The position numbers and the translations under genes are program-made. A stretch of 10,342 nucleotides of DNA. It comes from Pseudomonadota bacterium (GTDB taxonomy: Bacteria > Pseudomonadota > Alphaproteobacteria > Acetobacterales > Acetobacteraceae). Below, in pieces: positions 1 to 5,496 of the stretch (position 1 is the stretch's first letter; each line of letters starts with the position of its first letter). The DNA lies in contig JAJZVS010000106.1 of NCBI GenBank assembly GCA_021845555.1, positions 1 to 10,342 of the forward strand. The letters run 5' to 3'. The notes under the pieces were generated by a model. That model was given only the letters and a program-made list of their open reading frames with translations. It did not search any database and was not told the origin of the DNA.

Positions 1-1
1 G

Positions 2-1018
2 AAGTCGTTTATCGACCTCAACCGCGCCGGCGTGGCGCTGATGGAGATCGTCAGCGAACCCGACCTGCGCAGCCCCGAGGAAGCCGGCGCCTATCTGCGC
101 AAGCTGCGCTCGATCCTGCGCTACCTCGGCACCTGCGACGGCAACATGGACGAAGGCTCGATGCGGGCGGACGTGAACGTGTCCGTGCGCAAGGCGGGCG
201 AACCGTTCCGCACCCGCTGCGAGATCAAGAACGTCAACTCCATCCGCTTCGTCATGCAGGCGATCGAGGCGGAGGCGCTGCGCCAGATCGACGTGTGGGA
301 GCAGGGCGGCACCGTGCAGCAGGAAACCCGGCTCTACGATCCCGCGCGCGGCGAGACGCGGTCGATGCGGAGCAAGGAGGACGCGCACGACTATCGCTAC
401 TTCCCCGACCCCGACCTGCTGCCGCTGGTGCTGGACGAGGATTGGGTGGCGACGCTGAAGGCCGGGCTGCCGGAACTGCCGGACGCCAAGCGCGCCCGCT
501 TCGTGCGCGACTACGCCTTGCCGCCGTACGACGCCGCGGTGCTGGTGGCCGAGCAGGCCACCGCGGATTTCTTCGAGACGGTGGCGAAGGGCCGGGACGC
601 CAAGCTGGCGGCCAACTGGGTGATGGGGGATTTCTTCGCCGCGCTGAACCGCACCGGGCGCACGATCGAGGATCCGCCGGTTGCGGCCGCCCAGCTCGGC
701 GCGCTGCTCGGCCTGATGGCGGACGGCACGATCAACGGCCGTATCGCCAAGGAGGTGTTCGAGGCGATGGTGGACACCGGCCAGGACCCGGGGGCGATCA
801 TCGAAGCGAAGGGCCTGCGCCAGGTGACCGATACCGGCGCGATCGACGCGGCGGTGGCCGCGGTGCTGGCGGCGAATGCCGACAAGCTGGCGGAATATCG
901 CGCCGGCAAGGACAAGCTGTTCGGGTTCTTCGTCGGCCAGGTGATGAAGGCGATGGCCGGCAAGGGCAATCCGGCGCTGGTGAACGACGCGCTGAAGCGC
1001 GCGCTGGCCAGCGGGTGA
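2..1018 (+). CDS. gatB: Aspartyl/glutamyl-tRNA amidotransferase subunit B, 3' part (5' end outside window)
   Basis: GatB is the kinase/amidotransferase subunit of GatCAB, which converts misacylated Glu-tRNA(Gln) and/or Asp-tRNA(Asn) to Gln-tRNA and Asn-tRNA in the cytoplasm. The frame is open from base 2 and begins with KSFIDLNRAG, so the GTG at 32 is an internal codon and the true start lies upstream. The family signatures seen are LMEIVSEPDL, DGNMDEGSMRADVNVSVR, RCEIKNVNS, QETRLYD and RSKEDAHDYRYFPDPDL, all from the catalytic half. The last ~150 residues, ending near NPALVNDALKRAL, match the C-terminal helical/YqeY-like tRNA-binding domain. The visible 338 residues leave roughly 140-150 missing compared with the usual ~480. 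gatC/gatA are not in the window. It is converged upon by the toxin remnant. Identification is very secure. Confidence 0.97.
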   Translation, partial: KSFIDLNRAGVALMEIVSEPDLRSPEEAGAYLRKLRSILRYLGTCDGNMDEGSMRADVNVSVRKAGEPFRTRCEIKNVNSIRFVMQAIEAEALRQIDVWEQGGTVQQETRLYDPARGETRSMRSKEDAHDYRYFPDPDLLPLVLDEDWVATLKAGLPELPDAKRARFVRDYALPPYDAAVLVAEQATADFFETVAKGRDAKLAANWVMGDFFAALNRTGRTIEDPPVAAAQLGALLGLMADGTINGRIAKEVFEAMVDTGQDPGAIIEAKGLRQVTDTGAIDAAVAAVLAANADKLAEYRAGKDKLFGFFVGQVMKAMAGKGNPALVNDALKRALASG

Positions 1019-1220
1019 GCGTGGTCGCGCGGTCGTCCATCGCTCCCTGGAGGATACGGAGCACGACGACCATGTCGTTCTGGGCACGATAGAAAATCAG
1101 GTCGTTCCCGGCCCCGCCGCGGCGGCTGCGCGGACAGCGCGCGCGACACGCCGGCGACCGGGCGGGCCGACCGACGCCGGCGCATGCTTCACGGAACTGA
1201 TCGGATGTGGGGGACCGATC
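1017..1220 (-). pseudogene. Decayed ParE/RelE-type toxin remnant
   Basis: One minus-strand frame reads DRSPTSDQFREACAGVGRP at about 1215-1160, then an Arg/Cys-rich stretch, then NDLIFYRAQNDMVVVLRIL and QGAMDDRATTL from 1106 down to about 1017. The ending matches the C-terminal strand pair of ParE toxins (pattern 'LIFYR...VLRILH.RMD'), and the first part resembles the 'SP..A..F...I..AC..L' helix. No credible start codon, ribosome-binding site or N-terminal third is visible. The segment between the two recognisable blocks is about five residues too long. The expected stop is missing, so the frame runs on into antisense gatB. No ParD-like antitoxin was seen nearby. I read this as a broken type II toxin gene, possibly with frameshifts. 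Boundaries are approximate, and the call rests on short motifs only. Confidence 0.42.
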
Positions 1221-1224
1221 CCCC
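1199..1224. repeat. Overlapping inverted repeats (hairpin)
   Basis: Two mutually exclusive inverted repeats overlap here. GATCGG (1199-1204) pairs with CCGATC (1215-1220), and GGGGGA (1209-1214) pairs with TCCCCC (1219-1224) around CCGA. No T-run follows on either strand. It could be a weak terminator downstream of rpsU or gatB, or simply GC-rich noise. Confidence 0.35.
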
Positions 1225-1272
1225 TGTCGAGGGCGGGCGCTGTCGAGGGCGGGCGCGGTCGAGGGCGGGCGC
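1225..1272. repeat. 16-bp tandem repeat, three copies
   Basis: TGTCGAGGGCGGGCGC occurs at 1225-1240 and again at 1241-1256. A third copy, at 1257-1272, differs only at its first base (GGTCGAGGGCGGGCGC). The array is head-to-tail with no spacer and lies in the non-coding stretch between gatB and rpsU, next to the toxin remnant. The unit is not a multiple of three and no supported gene crosses it. Function is unknown; copy-number variation by slippage is expected. Confidence 0.85.
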
Positions 1273-1283
1273 GCCGGGATGAT

Positions 1284-1302
1284 CCGGCCGCGCCGCGGCC
1301 GG
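1284..1302. repeat. Perfect 9-bp inverted repeat
   Basis: CCGGCCGCG (1284-1292) and CGCGGCCGG (1294-1302) are perfect reverse complements around a single base. As RNA it would be a GC-only hairpin with the inner pairs opened. It lies downstream of rpsU, beyond the closer hairpin at 1325-1348, and may add to transcription stopping. No U-tract follows. Confidence 0.4.
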
Positions 1303-1324
1303 GGTCTTCTCGCCGCGACGCCAG

Positions 1325-1348
1325 GGCAGCCGCGCGCGTGCGGCTGCC
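1325..1348 (-). terminator. Probable rpsU terminator hairpin (no U-tract)
   Basis: GGCAGCCGC (1325-1333) and GCGGCTGCC (1340-1348) form a perfect 9-bp stem with a 6-base loop. It begins only 6 bases past the rpsU stop on the minus strand. The position fits an intrinsic terminator or 3'-end stabiliser. The sequence after the stem on the transcribed strand is not T-rich, so it is not a canonical Rho-independent terminator. Confidence 0.5.
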
Positions 1349-1354
1349 GGCGCG

Positions 1355-1558
1355 TCAGAACCCCTCGCGCTCCAGCCGCTTGCGCTCGATCTTGCGGGCG
1401 CGGCGGACGGCCTCGGCTGCCTCGCGGGCGCGCCGCTCGGACGGTTTCTCGAAGTGCCGGCGCAGCTTCATCTCGCGGAAGATCCCTTCCCGCTGCATCT
1501 TCTTCTTGAGCGCCTTCAGCGCCTGATCGACATTGTTGTCACGCACCAGAACTTGCAC
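1355..1558 (-). CDS. rpsU: 30S ribosomal protein S21
   Basis: S21 is a small basic protein of the 30S platform that helps initiation on mRNAs. The 67-residue product carries the S21 core QVLVRDNNVDQALKALKKK followed by MQREGIFREMKLRRHFEKPS and an Arg/Lys/Glu-rich helical tail ending RLEREGF, the usual size and layout in alphaproteobacteria. The start chosen is GTG at 1556-1558, where the conserved family sequence begins; AAGGAG (1570-1575 on the minus strand) lies 11 bases upstream. The frame is open further upstream, but that extension has no S21 similarity. The gene is divergent from def, has its own candidate promoter at 1649-1677, and is followed closely by a hairpin. Identification is secure; the start is likely. 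Confidence 0.96.
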   Translation of the reverse strand: MQVLVRDNNVDQALKALKKKMQREGIFREMKLRRHFEKPSERRAREAAEAVRRARKIERKRLEREGF

Positions 1559-1648
1559 TTGGCCGCCAGCTCCTTCTTGCCCGTGCGCCCCCGCCCATCG
1601 GGGACGCGAATAACCCTCCGCCGCCGGTGTCCCGACGCGGGGAAGCGG

Positions 1649-1677
1649 CCTATAACACGGCGGTCGCGGCCCGCCAA
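1649..1677 (-). promoter_or_regulatory. Candidate sigma70-type promoter for rpsU
   Basis: On the minus strand TTGGCG (1672-1677) is separated by exactly 17 bases from TATAGG (1649-1654). Both hexamers are good housekeeping-type matches, in an otherwise very GC-rich stretch between two divergent genes. Transcription would start near 1640 and give rpsU a leader of about 80-85 bases. The same AT-rich patch (TATAAC at 1651-1656) could serve def on the other strand, but I see no good -35 for it. Confidence 0.45.
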
Positions 1678-1740
1678 ACGCCAATTGCGCTCCGCCCGCT
1701 CCTCCCCAATCTGAGGCTCTGCCCCAACCCGGAAGATGTC

Positions 1741-2325
1741 ATGGCCGTCCTGAAGATCGCCCGCATGGGCCATCCCGTCCTGCTCCGCCGCTGCGACCCG
1801 GTGGCGGACCCCGGCGCGCCCGAAATCCGCCGCCTGGTCGCGGATATGATGGAGACGATGGAGGACGCGCCCGGCGTCGGCCTTGCCGCGCCGCAGGTGC
1901 ACGTGCCGCTGCGCCTGTTCGTCTTCCGCGTCCCCGGCGCCCGCCGCGAGGACGACCCGGAGGACCTGCCGCAGTCCAACACGGTCCTGATCAACCCCGA
2001 GATCGCGTTCCTGACCGAGGAGCGGGTGCTCCGCTGGGAAGGCTGCCTGTCCATCCCCGGCCTGCGCGCCGCGGTCCCGCGCGCGCCGCGCATCCGCTAT
2101 CGCGGCGTCGATCTGGAAGGAAACCCGATCGAACGGGTCGTGAGCGGCTTCCATGCCGGCGTGGTGCAGCACGAGTACGACCATCTGGACGGGATCCTCT
2201 ATCCGATGCGCATGCAGGATTTCCGCCTGTTCGGCTTCACCGAGGAACTGCACCGCGCGGCCGAGGCCCAGGCCCAGGCTCAAGCCCAGGCTCAGGCTCA
2301 GCGGCAGACCGGGAGCGACGCATGA
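1741..2325 (+). CDS. def: Peptide deformylase
   Basis: This cytoplasmic metalloenzyme removes the N-formyl group from nascent proteins. All three family motifs are present in the 194-residue product: GVGLAAPQ at 45-52, EGCLS at 100-104 (metal ligand Cys102) and QHEYDH at 143-148 (ligands His144 and His148, catalytic Glu145). The ATG at 1741 is preceded by GGAAG (1731-1735) and starts the usual M(A)xLKIxxxGHPVL sequence. An upstream in-frame ATG at 1627 would add 38 unsupported residues. After the normal C-terminal helix the protein has a low-complexity tail of six Ala-Gln pairs (residues 176-187). The gene overlaps the next by ATGA, so the two are translationally coupled. Deformylases are often paired with fmt; here the partner is a COQ9-family gene. 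The cysteine ligand suggests an iron-type active site, as in most bacterial enzymes. Confidence 0.96.
   Translation: MAVLKIARMGHPVLLRRCDPVADPGAPEIRRLVADMMETMEDAPGVGLAAPQVHVPLRLFVFRVPGARREDDPEDLPQSNTVLINPEIAFLTEERVLRWEGCLSIPGLRAAVPRAPRIRYRGVDLEGNPIERVVSGFHAGVVQHEYDHLDGILYPMRMQDFRLFGFTEELHRAAEAQAQAQAQAQAQRQTGSDA
2266..2301 (+). repeat. Hexanucleotide repeat coding (Ala-Gln)6
   Basis: Six consecutive GCYCAR units (GCCCAG, GCTCAG and one GCTCAA) encode the Ala-Gln tail of the deformylase. Third positions vary, so this is an imperfect microsatellite. Expansion or contraction by whole units would keep the reading frame and the coupled downstream gene intact. Confidence 0.85.
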
Positions 2326-2981
2326 TCGCCCGGCCCGAGCGCAGCCCCGAGCGGGACTCGGCGATCGAGGCCATGCTGGAGCACGTCGCCTTCGACGGCT
2401 GGACGCCGACCGCGCTGCGCCGCGGTCTGGCCGCGATCGGCGCCGATCCGGCCGATGCCGCCCTGCTGTTCCCCGGCGGGGCGGCCGACATGATCGCGGC
2501 CTGGTGCGACCTGGAGGACCGGCGCATGGCGGACGCCATGGCGGCGCCCGAGATGGCCGGGCTTCGGCTGAGCGGACGGGTGCGGGCGGCGATCGCGCTG
2601 CGGCTCGCGCGGACGCGGCGGTACAAGGAGGCGGTGCGCCGGGCGCTCGCCGAACTCGCCCTGCCGGGCCGTGCCGCGACGGCGGCGGCCTGCACCGCGC
2701 GCACGGTCGATGCGATCTGGCACGCCGCCGGGGACCAGGCGGCGGATATGTCCTGGTACACCAAGCGCGCCACGCTCGCCGCGGTCTATGCCGCCACGGT
2801 CCTGTTCTGGCTGCGCGATACCAGCGAGGACGATGCGGCGACGCTGGCGTTCCTCGATCGGCGGCTGGCCGGAGTGGGACGGATCGGCAAGCTGCGCGCG
2901 CGCCTGACCGGCGGCGTGCGCAGCCTGGTGCCGACCGCGCGCGGGGAAGCGGCGTCGCATCCGGGCGCCGATGCGCGATGA
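2322..2981 (+). CDS. COQ9-family ubiquinone biosynthesis protein
   Basis: The product is 219 residues. Its C-terminal half contains the COQ9 core: SWYTKRATLAAVYAATVLFW at 144-163, then RDTSEDDAATLAFLDRRL and GRIGKLRARL at about 165-195. The N-terminal half (WTPTALRRGLAAIG, ALLFPGGAADMIAAW) looks like the helical TetR-like fold of the family. In eukaryotes COQ9 binds lipid and presents ubiquinone precursors to the hydroxylase COQ7; alphaproteobacterial homologues are assumed to act likewise at the membrane, but this is inferred. The ATG at 2322 overlaps the def stop (ATGA), indicating one transcript and coupled translation. No partner ubi/coq gene is in the window. The last ~20 residues are unconserved. 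The family call is confident; no symbol is assigned because bacterial naming is unsettled. Confidence 0.92.
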   Translation: MIARPERSPERDSAIEAMLEHVAFDGWTPTALRRGLAAIGADPADAALLFPGGAADMIAAWCDLEDRRMADAMAAPEMAGLRLSGRVRAAIALRLARTRRYKEAVRRALAELALPGRAATAAACTARTVDAIWHAAGDQAADMSWYTKRATLAAVYAATVLFWLRDTSEDDAATLAFLDRRLAGVGRIGKLRARLTGGVRSLVPTARGEAASHPGADAR

Positions 2982-3008
2982 CATCGGCCGCGCGACGGGG
3001 CGATGCTC

Positions 3009-4370
3009 CTACTCGACCAGCTGGACCAGGGAATTGTTCGGCAGGATCCCGAAACTGTTGAGGTTGTAGTTGGAGCAGGCCGAGGCCAGCACGGCGTTGC
3101 CGACCATGGAGACGGACCGGGCGATGATCTTGTCGCAGCCGCCGCTGGCGGCGGTCGGCGTGCCGTTGAACGAGAGCGTTGCGTTGGGCGTGTAGATCAG
3201 GCCGGTGAACGGGATCGGCGCGTTGCCCACCACCGAACTCGCCACGCTGGTGTCGCTGGCGAACAGGATGCCCGGGATCGCCCCGTTCTGCGCCGTGGCG
3301 GCCGTGGGCGCGGTCAGCGTGACCGCCCCGTTGTTGAAATTGCCCGAGATCGACAGCGCGCCCGTGCTCACGATGGTGATCCCGGCGCCGTCGATGCTGG
3401 TGTTCTGGGTTGAGTTTCCGGTGGCGGTGAGCGAGCCGTTGATCGTGTAGAGACCGGCCCCGTTGAACACCAGCGTCTCGCTGCCGCTGATGGTGATCGA
3501 GCCGTAGCACGTATTGGGGGTCAGCGTGACCGCATTGTTCTTGTCTGGGGACGGCTGAGGTTGGGTCGGCGCGCAACTGGCCTTGGCGAGCGCGTTCTGC
3601 ACCGCGCTGTCGCTGGCGTAAGGGTCGGAGAGCGGCGCCACCCCGGCGTACTGCACCGCCGAAGCGGTCCCGGTGCCGTTCACGTTGCTGCCGATCCTGA
3701 TGCCGCCGGAGGCATAGAGCGCCGCCGCGTTGACGGTGACGGTGCCGGTCATCGAGATGCTGCTGTCCGAATACATCGCGCAGCCGGGCATCGCCATCGT
3801 GACGTTGCCGGACGCGCTTATCCCGGCGCCTGATCCCCCCAGCGTCAGGATGCAGGGCTGCGGACCGAGCTCCGCCATTGCTTGCGCGCCCAGGGTGATC
3901 TGCGTCGCGGTGCTGATGAGGCGGGAAAACACCAAGGGAACGGCCCCCTGCACCGAAACCAGCACCGCCGGATCGGCGCTGTTGTGCACGCCGTTGGTGA
4001 TCGTCACCGTGATCAGGTTGTCGGTCAGCACCAGGCTCGCCTGGGACCAGCTGCGCGCCCCCCCGGCGATCCCGCTGAGTTCCGCGACATCCGCCGCGGC
4101 ATTGGCCGCCTGCTCCGGGGTGTCGTTGCGCGCCAGCGCTGCCCCGCCGGCCAGCGCGGCGGTATCGGCGCTGCGCTGGTAGTCGAGTTGGCGGGTCGCC
4201 CAGTGCGATACCTCCACCCCCATGGCCACCGAGATCAGCAGCACCGGCGCGGCGATTGCGGCGATCAGCGCGGCCGCCCCGCGACGGTCCCGCCGGAGGC
4301 GGGTGCGCGTCCCGCGGTTCTTGTCCCGGGGGGCGGAGCCGCGAACCCGCGGGGTCAGACTGCCTGCCAT
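3009..4370 (-). CDS. TadG-like membrane-anchored pilus-assembly/surface protein
   Basis: A 453-residue protein with a basic N terminus (RTRLRRDRRGA, about 22-32), one hydrophobic segment (about 33-53) and the motif QLDYQRSADTAALAGGAAL at 61-79. This is the typical N-terminal TadG-like/TadE-like domain (charged, TM helix, then Q..ADaAALAGA). TadG is a minor component of Flp/Tad pilus systems, anchored in the inner membrane and facing the periplasm. The remaining ~370 residues are Ser/Thr/Asn/Gly-rich with repeated short beta-strand patterns (SITISGSETLVFNGAGLYTI, GALSISGNFNNGAVTLTA) and a few Cys, suggesting a beta-helix-like exported domain. No other tad/flp/cpa gene is in view. ATG 4370 is chosen as the start closest to the basic/TM region; a TTG at 4403, with AGGA 7 bases upstream, is a real alternative. 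The family call rests on the N terminus; the exact role is uncertain. Confidence 0.8.
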   Translation of the reverse strand: MAGSLTPRVRGSAPRDKNRGTRTRLRRDRRGAAALIAAIAAPVLLISVAMGVEVSHWATRQLDYQRSADTAALAGGAALARNDTPEQAANAAADVAELSGIAGGARSWSQASLVLTDNLITVTITNGVHNSADPAVLVSVQGAVPLVFSRLISTATQITLGAQAMAELGPQPCILTLGGSGAGISASGNVTMAMPGCAMYSDSSISMTGTVTVNAAALYASGGIRIGSNVNGTGTASAVQYAGVAPLSDPYASDSAVQNALAKASCAPTQPQPSPDKNNAVTLTPNTCYGSITISGSETLVFNGAGLYTINGSLTATGNSTQNTSIDGAGITIVSTGALSISGNFNNGAVTLTAPTAATAQNGAIPGILFASDTSVASSVVGNAPIPFTGLIYTPNATLSFNGTPTAASGGCDKIIARSVSMVGNAVLASACSNYNLNSFGILPNNSLVQLVE

Positions 4371-4434
4371 GTGTGGACCACCCAACGCCTCAAGCCGGGG
4401 CAACCCACCATCCTGGCGCCGGCGAATGCAACTC

Positions 4435-4446
4435 GGCCGTACGGCC
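4435..4446. repeat. 12-bp perfect palindrome in divergent promoter region
   Basis: GGCCGTACGGCC reads the same on both strands. It lies 64 bases upstream of the tadG-like start and 110 bases upstream of the regulator start. It could be an operator for a dimeric repressor or a short stem; I cannot assign a protein to it. Confidence 0.4.
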
Positions 4447-4503
4447 TAGTCCGTCTGACTGACTGGCGAACAAGGGGGGGACGCGATCAAAGTCCCGTGA
4501 GAG

Positions 4504-4519
4504 TTAGCAATTTGTTAAC
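4504..4519. promoter_or_regulatory. CtrA-type binding site (TTAG-N7-TTAAC)
   Basis: TTAG (4504-4507), seven bases, then TTAA-C (4515-4519) matches the alphaproteobacterial CtrA box TTAA-N7-TTAA(C) at all but one conserved base. It is an AT-rich island in GC-rich DNA, 37 bases upstream of the start of the CtrA-like regulator and 133 bases upstream of the divergent tadG-like gene. The ribosome-binding site AAGGA (4544-4548) follows at a normal distance. It may bind the neighbouring regulator (autoregulation) or the cell's canonical CtrA, and could control both divergent genes. I did not find a convincing -10/-35 pair around it. Confidence 0.6.
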
Positions 4520-4556
4520 CCCTGCTTCACGCCGTCGCTGCCGAAGGATTACGGCC

Positions 4557-5369
4557 ATGCTGCTGCTGCAAGTCGGAACCAAGCCCCTCCAGCGCGCACA
4601 GGATGCGCAGGAGCTGCGCCGCCGCGGGGTGAACCGCGAAACGGCGATGGATGGTGCCGAGGCGTTTGAGTTCCTTAAGCTCTATCGGTTCGACGCCATT
4701 CTGCTCGATCTCGAGCTGCATGGCATGGCCGGCATCGACGTGATCCGCCGCATCCGCGCCTCCGGCTGCCAGGCGCCGGTGCTGGCCGTGACCGTCGCGA
4801 CCGATCCGCGGGTGAAGGTGCAGGCGCTCGATCTCGGCGCGGACGACGTGCTGACGGCGCTCTGCCCGATCGACGAATTGCTGGCGCGGCTGCGCGCGGT
4901 GATCCGCCGCAGCGGCGGGCACAGCCACTCGACGCTGCGCGCCGGGCCGCTCGAACTGTCGCTCGACAGCCGGGAGGTGAAGGTGGACGGCGTGCCGCTG
5001 CATCTGACCCCGAAGGAATACGCGCTGCTGGAACTGCTGATGCTGAAGCGCGGCGTGTCGCTGACCAAGGGCGCCTGCCTCAACCATCTGTATGGCACCG
5101 AGGAAGAACCGGAGCTCAAGACGGTAGATGTGATCGTTTGCCGGCTGCGCAAGAAGCTCGCCGCCGTGGGCCTGCCGACGCTGGTGCAGAACGTGTGGGG
5201 CCGCGGCTACAAGGTGGCGGACCCCGCGCTGCAGCCGGAGGCCGAGCCGCTGGCCGCCGCGGCGATGGCCGCGCCGGTGCAACCTGCGCCGGTCGTCGCG
5301 CCCGTCCGCCACGCGTCCGTTCTGGCCGGGTTCGTGGAGCGGCGGATGCGCGAAGCGGCGCTCGTCTGA
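4557..5369 (+). CDS. CtrA-like OmpR-family response regulator with degenerate receiver
   Basis: 270 residues: receiver at about 1-118, winged-helix DNA-binding domain at about 125-222, and an Ala/Pro-rich tail at about 223-270. The DNA-binding half is strongly CtrA-like (LTPKEYALLELLMLKRGVSLTK at 150-171, then LNHLYG, EPELKTVDVIVCRLRKKLA and VWGRGYKV). The receiver keeps the phospho-acceptor Asp51 (ILLDLEL, same number as in CtrA) and Thr79. However, the acidic pocket EDD at 7-9 is Gly-Thr-Lys and the conserved Lys of 'TKPF' is Ala101. Normal Mg2+-dependent phosphorylation is therefore doubtful, and activity may be set by expression or protein contacts. ATG 4557 gives the family's N-terminal length and has AAGGA 8 bases upstream. 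A CtrA-type box lies just upstream. It is divergent from the tadG-like gene. It is probably a paralogue of ctrA rather than ctrA itself; family sure, role inferred. Confidence 0.9.
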   Translation: MLLLQVGTKPLQRAQDAQELRRRGVNRETAMDGAEAFEFLKLYRFDAILLDLELHGMAGIDVIRRIRASGCQAPVLAVTVATDPRVKVQALDLGADDVLTALCPIDELLARLRAVIRRSGGHSHSTLRAGPLELSLDSREVKVDGVPLHLTPKEYALLELLMLKRGVSLTKGACLNHLYGTEEEPELKTVDVIVCRLRKKLAAVGLPTLVQNVWGRGYKVADPALQPEAEPLAAAAMAAPVQPAPVVAPVRHASVLAGFVERRMREAALV

Positions 5370-5430
5370 CCCCTCCGATGGAGGTCGCGGCCGAGCACGT
5401 GCGCCGTTACCTGCAATGCCCCACGACCGG

Positions 5431-5476
5431 AGCGGCGTCCCGACGCCGCTTCACCTCTCCCGCATACGGGAGAGGT
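5431..5476. repeat. Double hairpin (adjacent 9-bp and 10-bp inverted repeats)
   Basis: AGCGGCGTC (5431-5439) pairs with GACGCCGCT (5442-5450). Two bases later ACCTCTCCCG (5453-5462) pairs perfectly with CGGGAGAGGT (5467-5476) around the loop CATA. The second stem resembles the 'CCTCTCCCG..CGGGAGAGG' hairpins dispersed in intergenic DNA of many GC-rich proteobacteria (from memory). It lies between the regulator stop and the lytic transglycosylase start. It may end regulator transcription, although no T-run follows, or be a REP-like element. A third small stem (CCTCC/GGAGG, 5372-5384) directly follows the regulator stop. Confidence 0.7.
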
Positions 5477-5484
5477 CGGTTCCT

Positions 5485-5488
5485 GGAG
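5485..5488 (+). promoter_or_regulatory. Ribosome-binding site deciding the GTG start at 5497
   Basis: GGAG sits 8 bases before GTG 5497 and 8 bases after the hairpin. The upstream in-frame ATG at 5416 has no such site, and its extension would read through both hairpins. This supports the shorter protein, whose N terminus is then a normal signal peptide. Confidence 0.6.
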
Positions 5489-5496
5489 CGTCCCAA

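Noticed and set aside
1207..1526. Plus-strand open frames of 60-100 codons
   Set aside because: They cover the tandem repeats and antisense rpsU, with low-complexity Arg/Ala/Gly products; not genes.
2982..3008. Possible bidirectional terminator between COQ9 and tadG (CATCG...CGATG)
   Set aside because: The stem is only 5 bp with a long loop and no T-run; too weak to list.
1516..3576. 686-residue open frame on the minus strand
   Set aside because: It runs antisense through def and COQ9 and into the tadG gene in another frame; its composition is Arg/Pro/His-rich with no motifs. It is a shadow frame typical of GC-rich DNA.
3882..4556. 225-residue upstream extension of the response regulator
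   Set aside because: It is antisense to the tadG-like gene and crosses the intergenic CtrA-type box; the receiver family starts at ATG 4557, which has its own ribosome-binding site.
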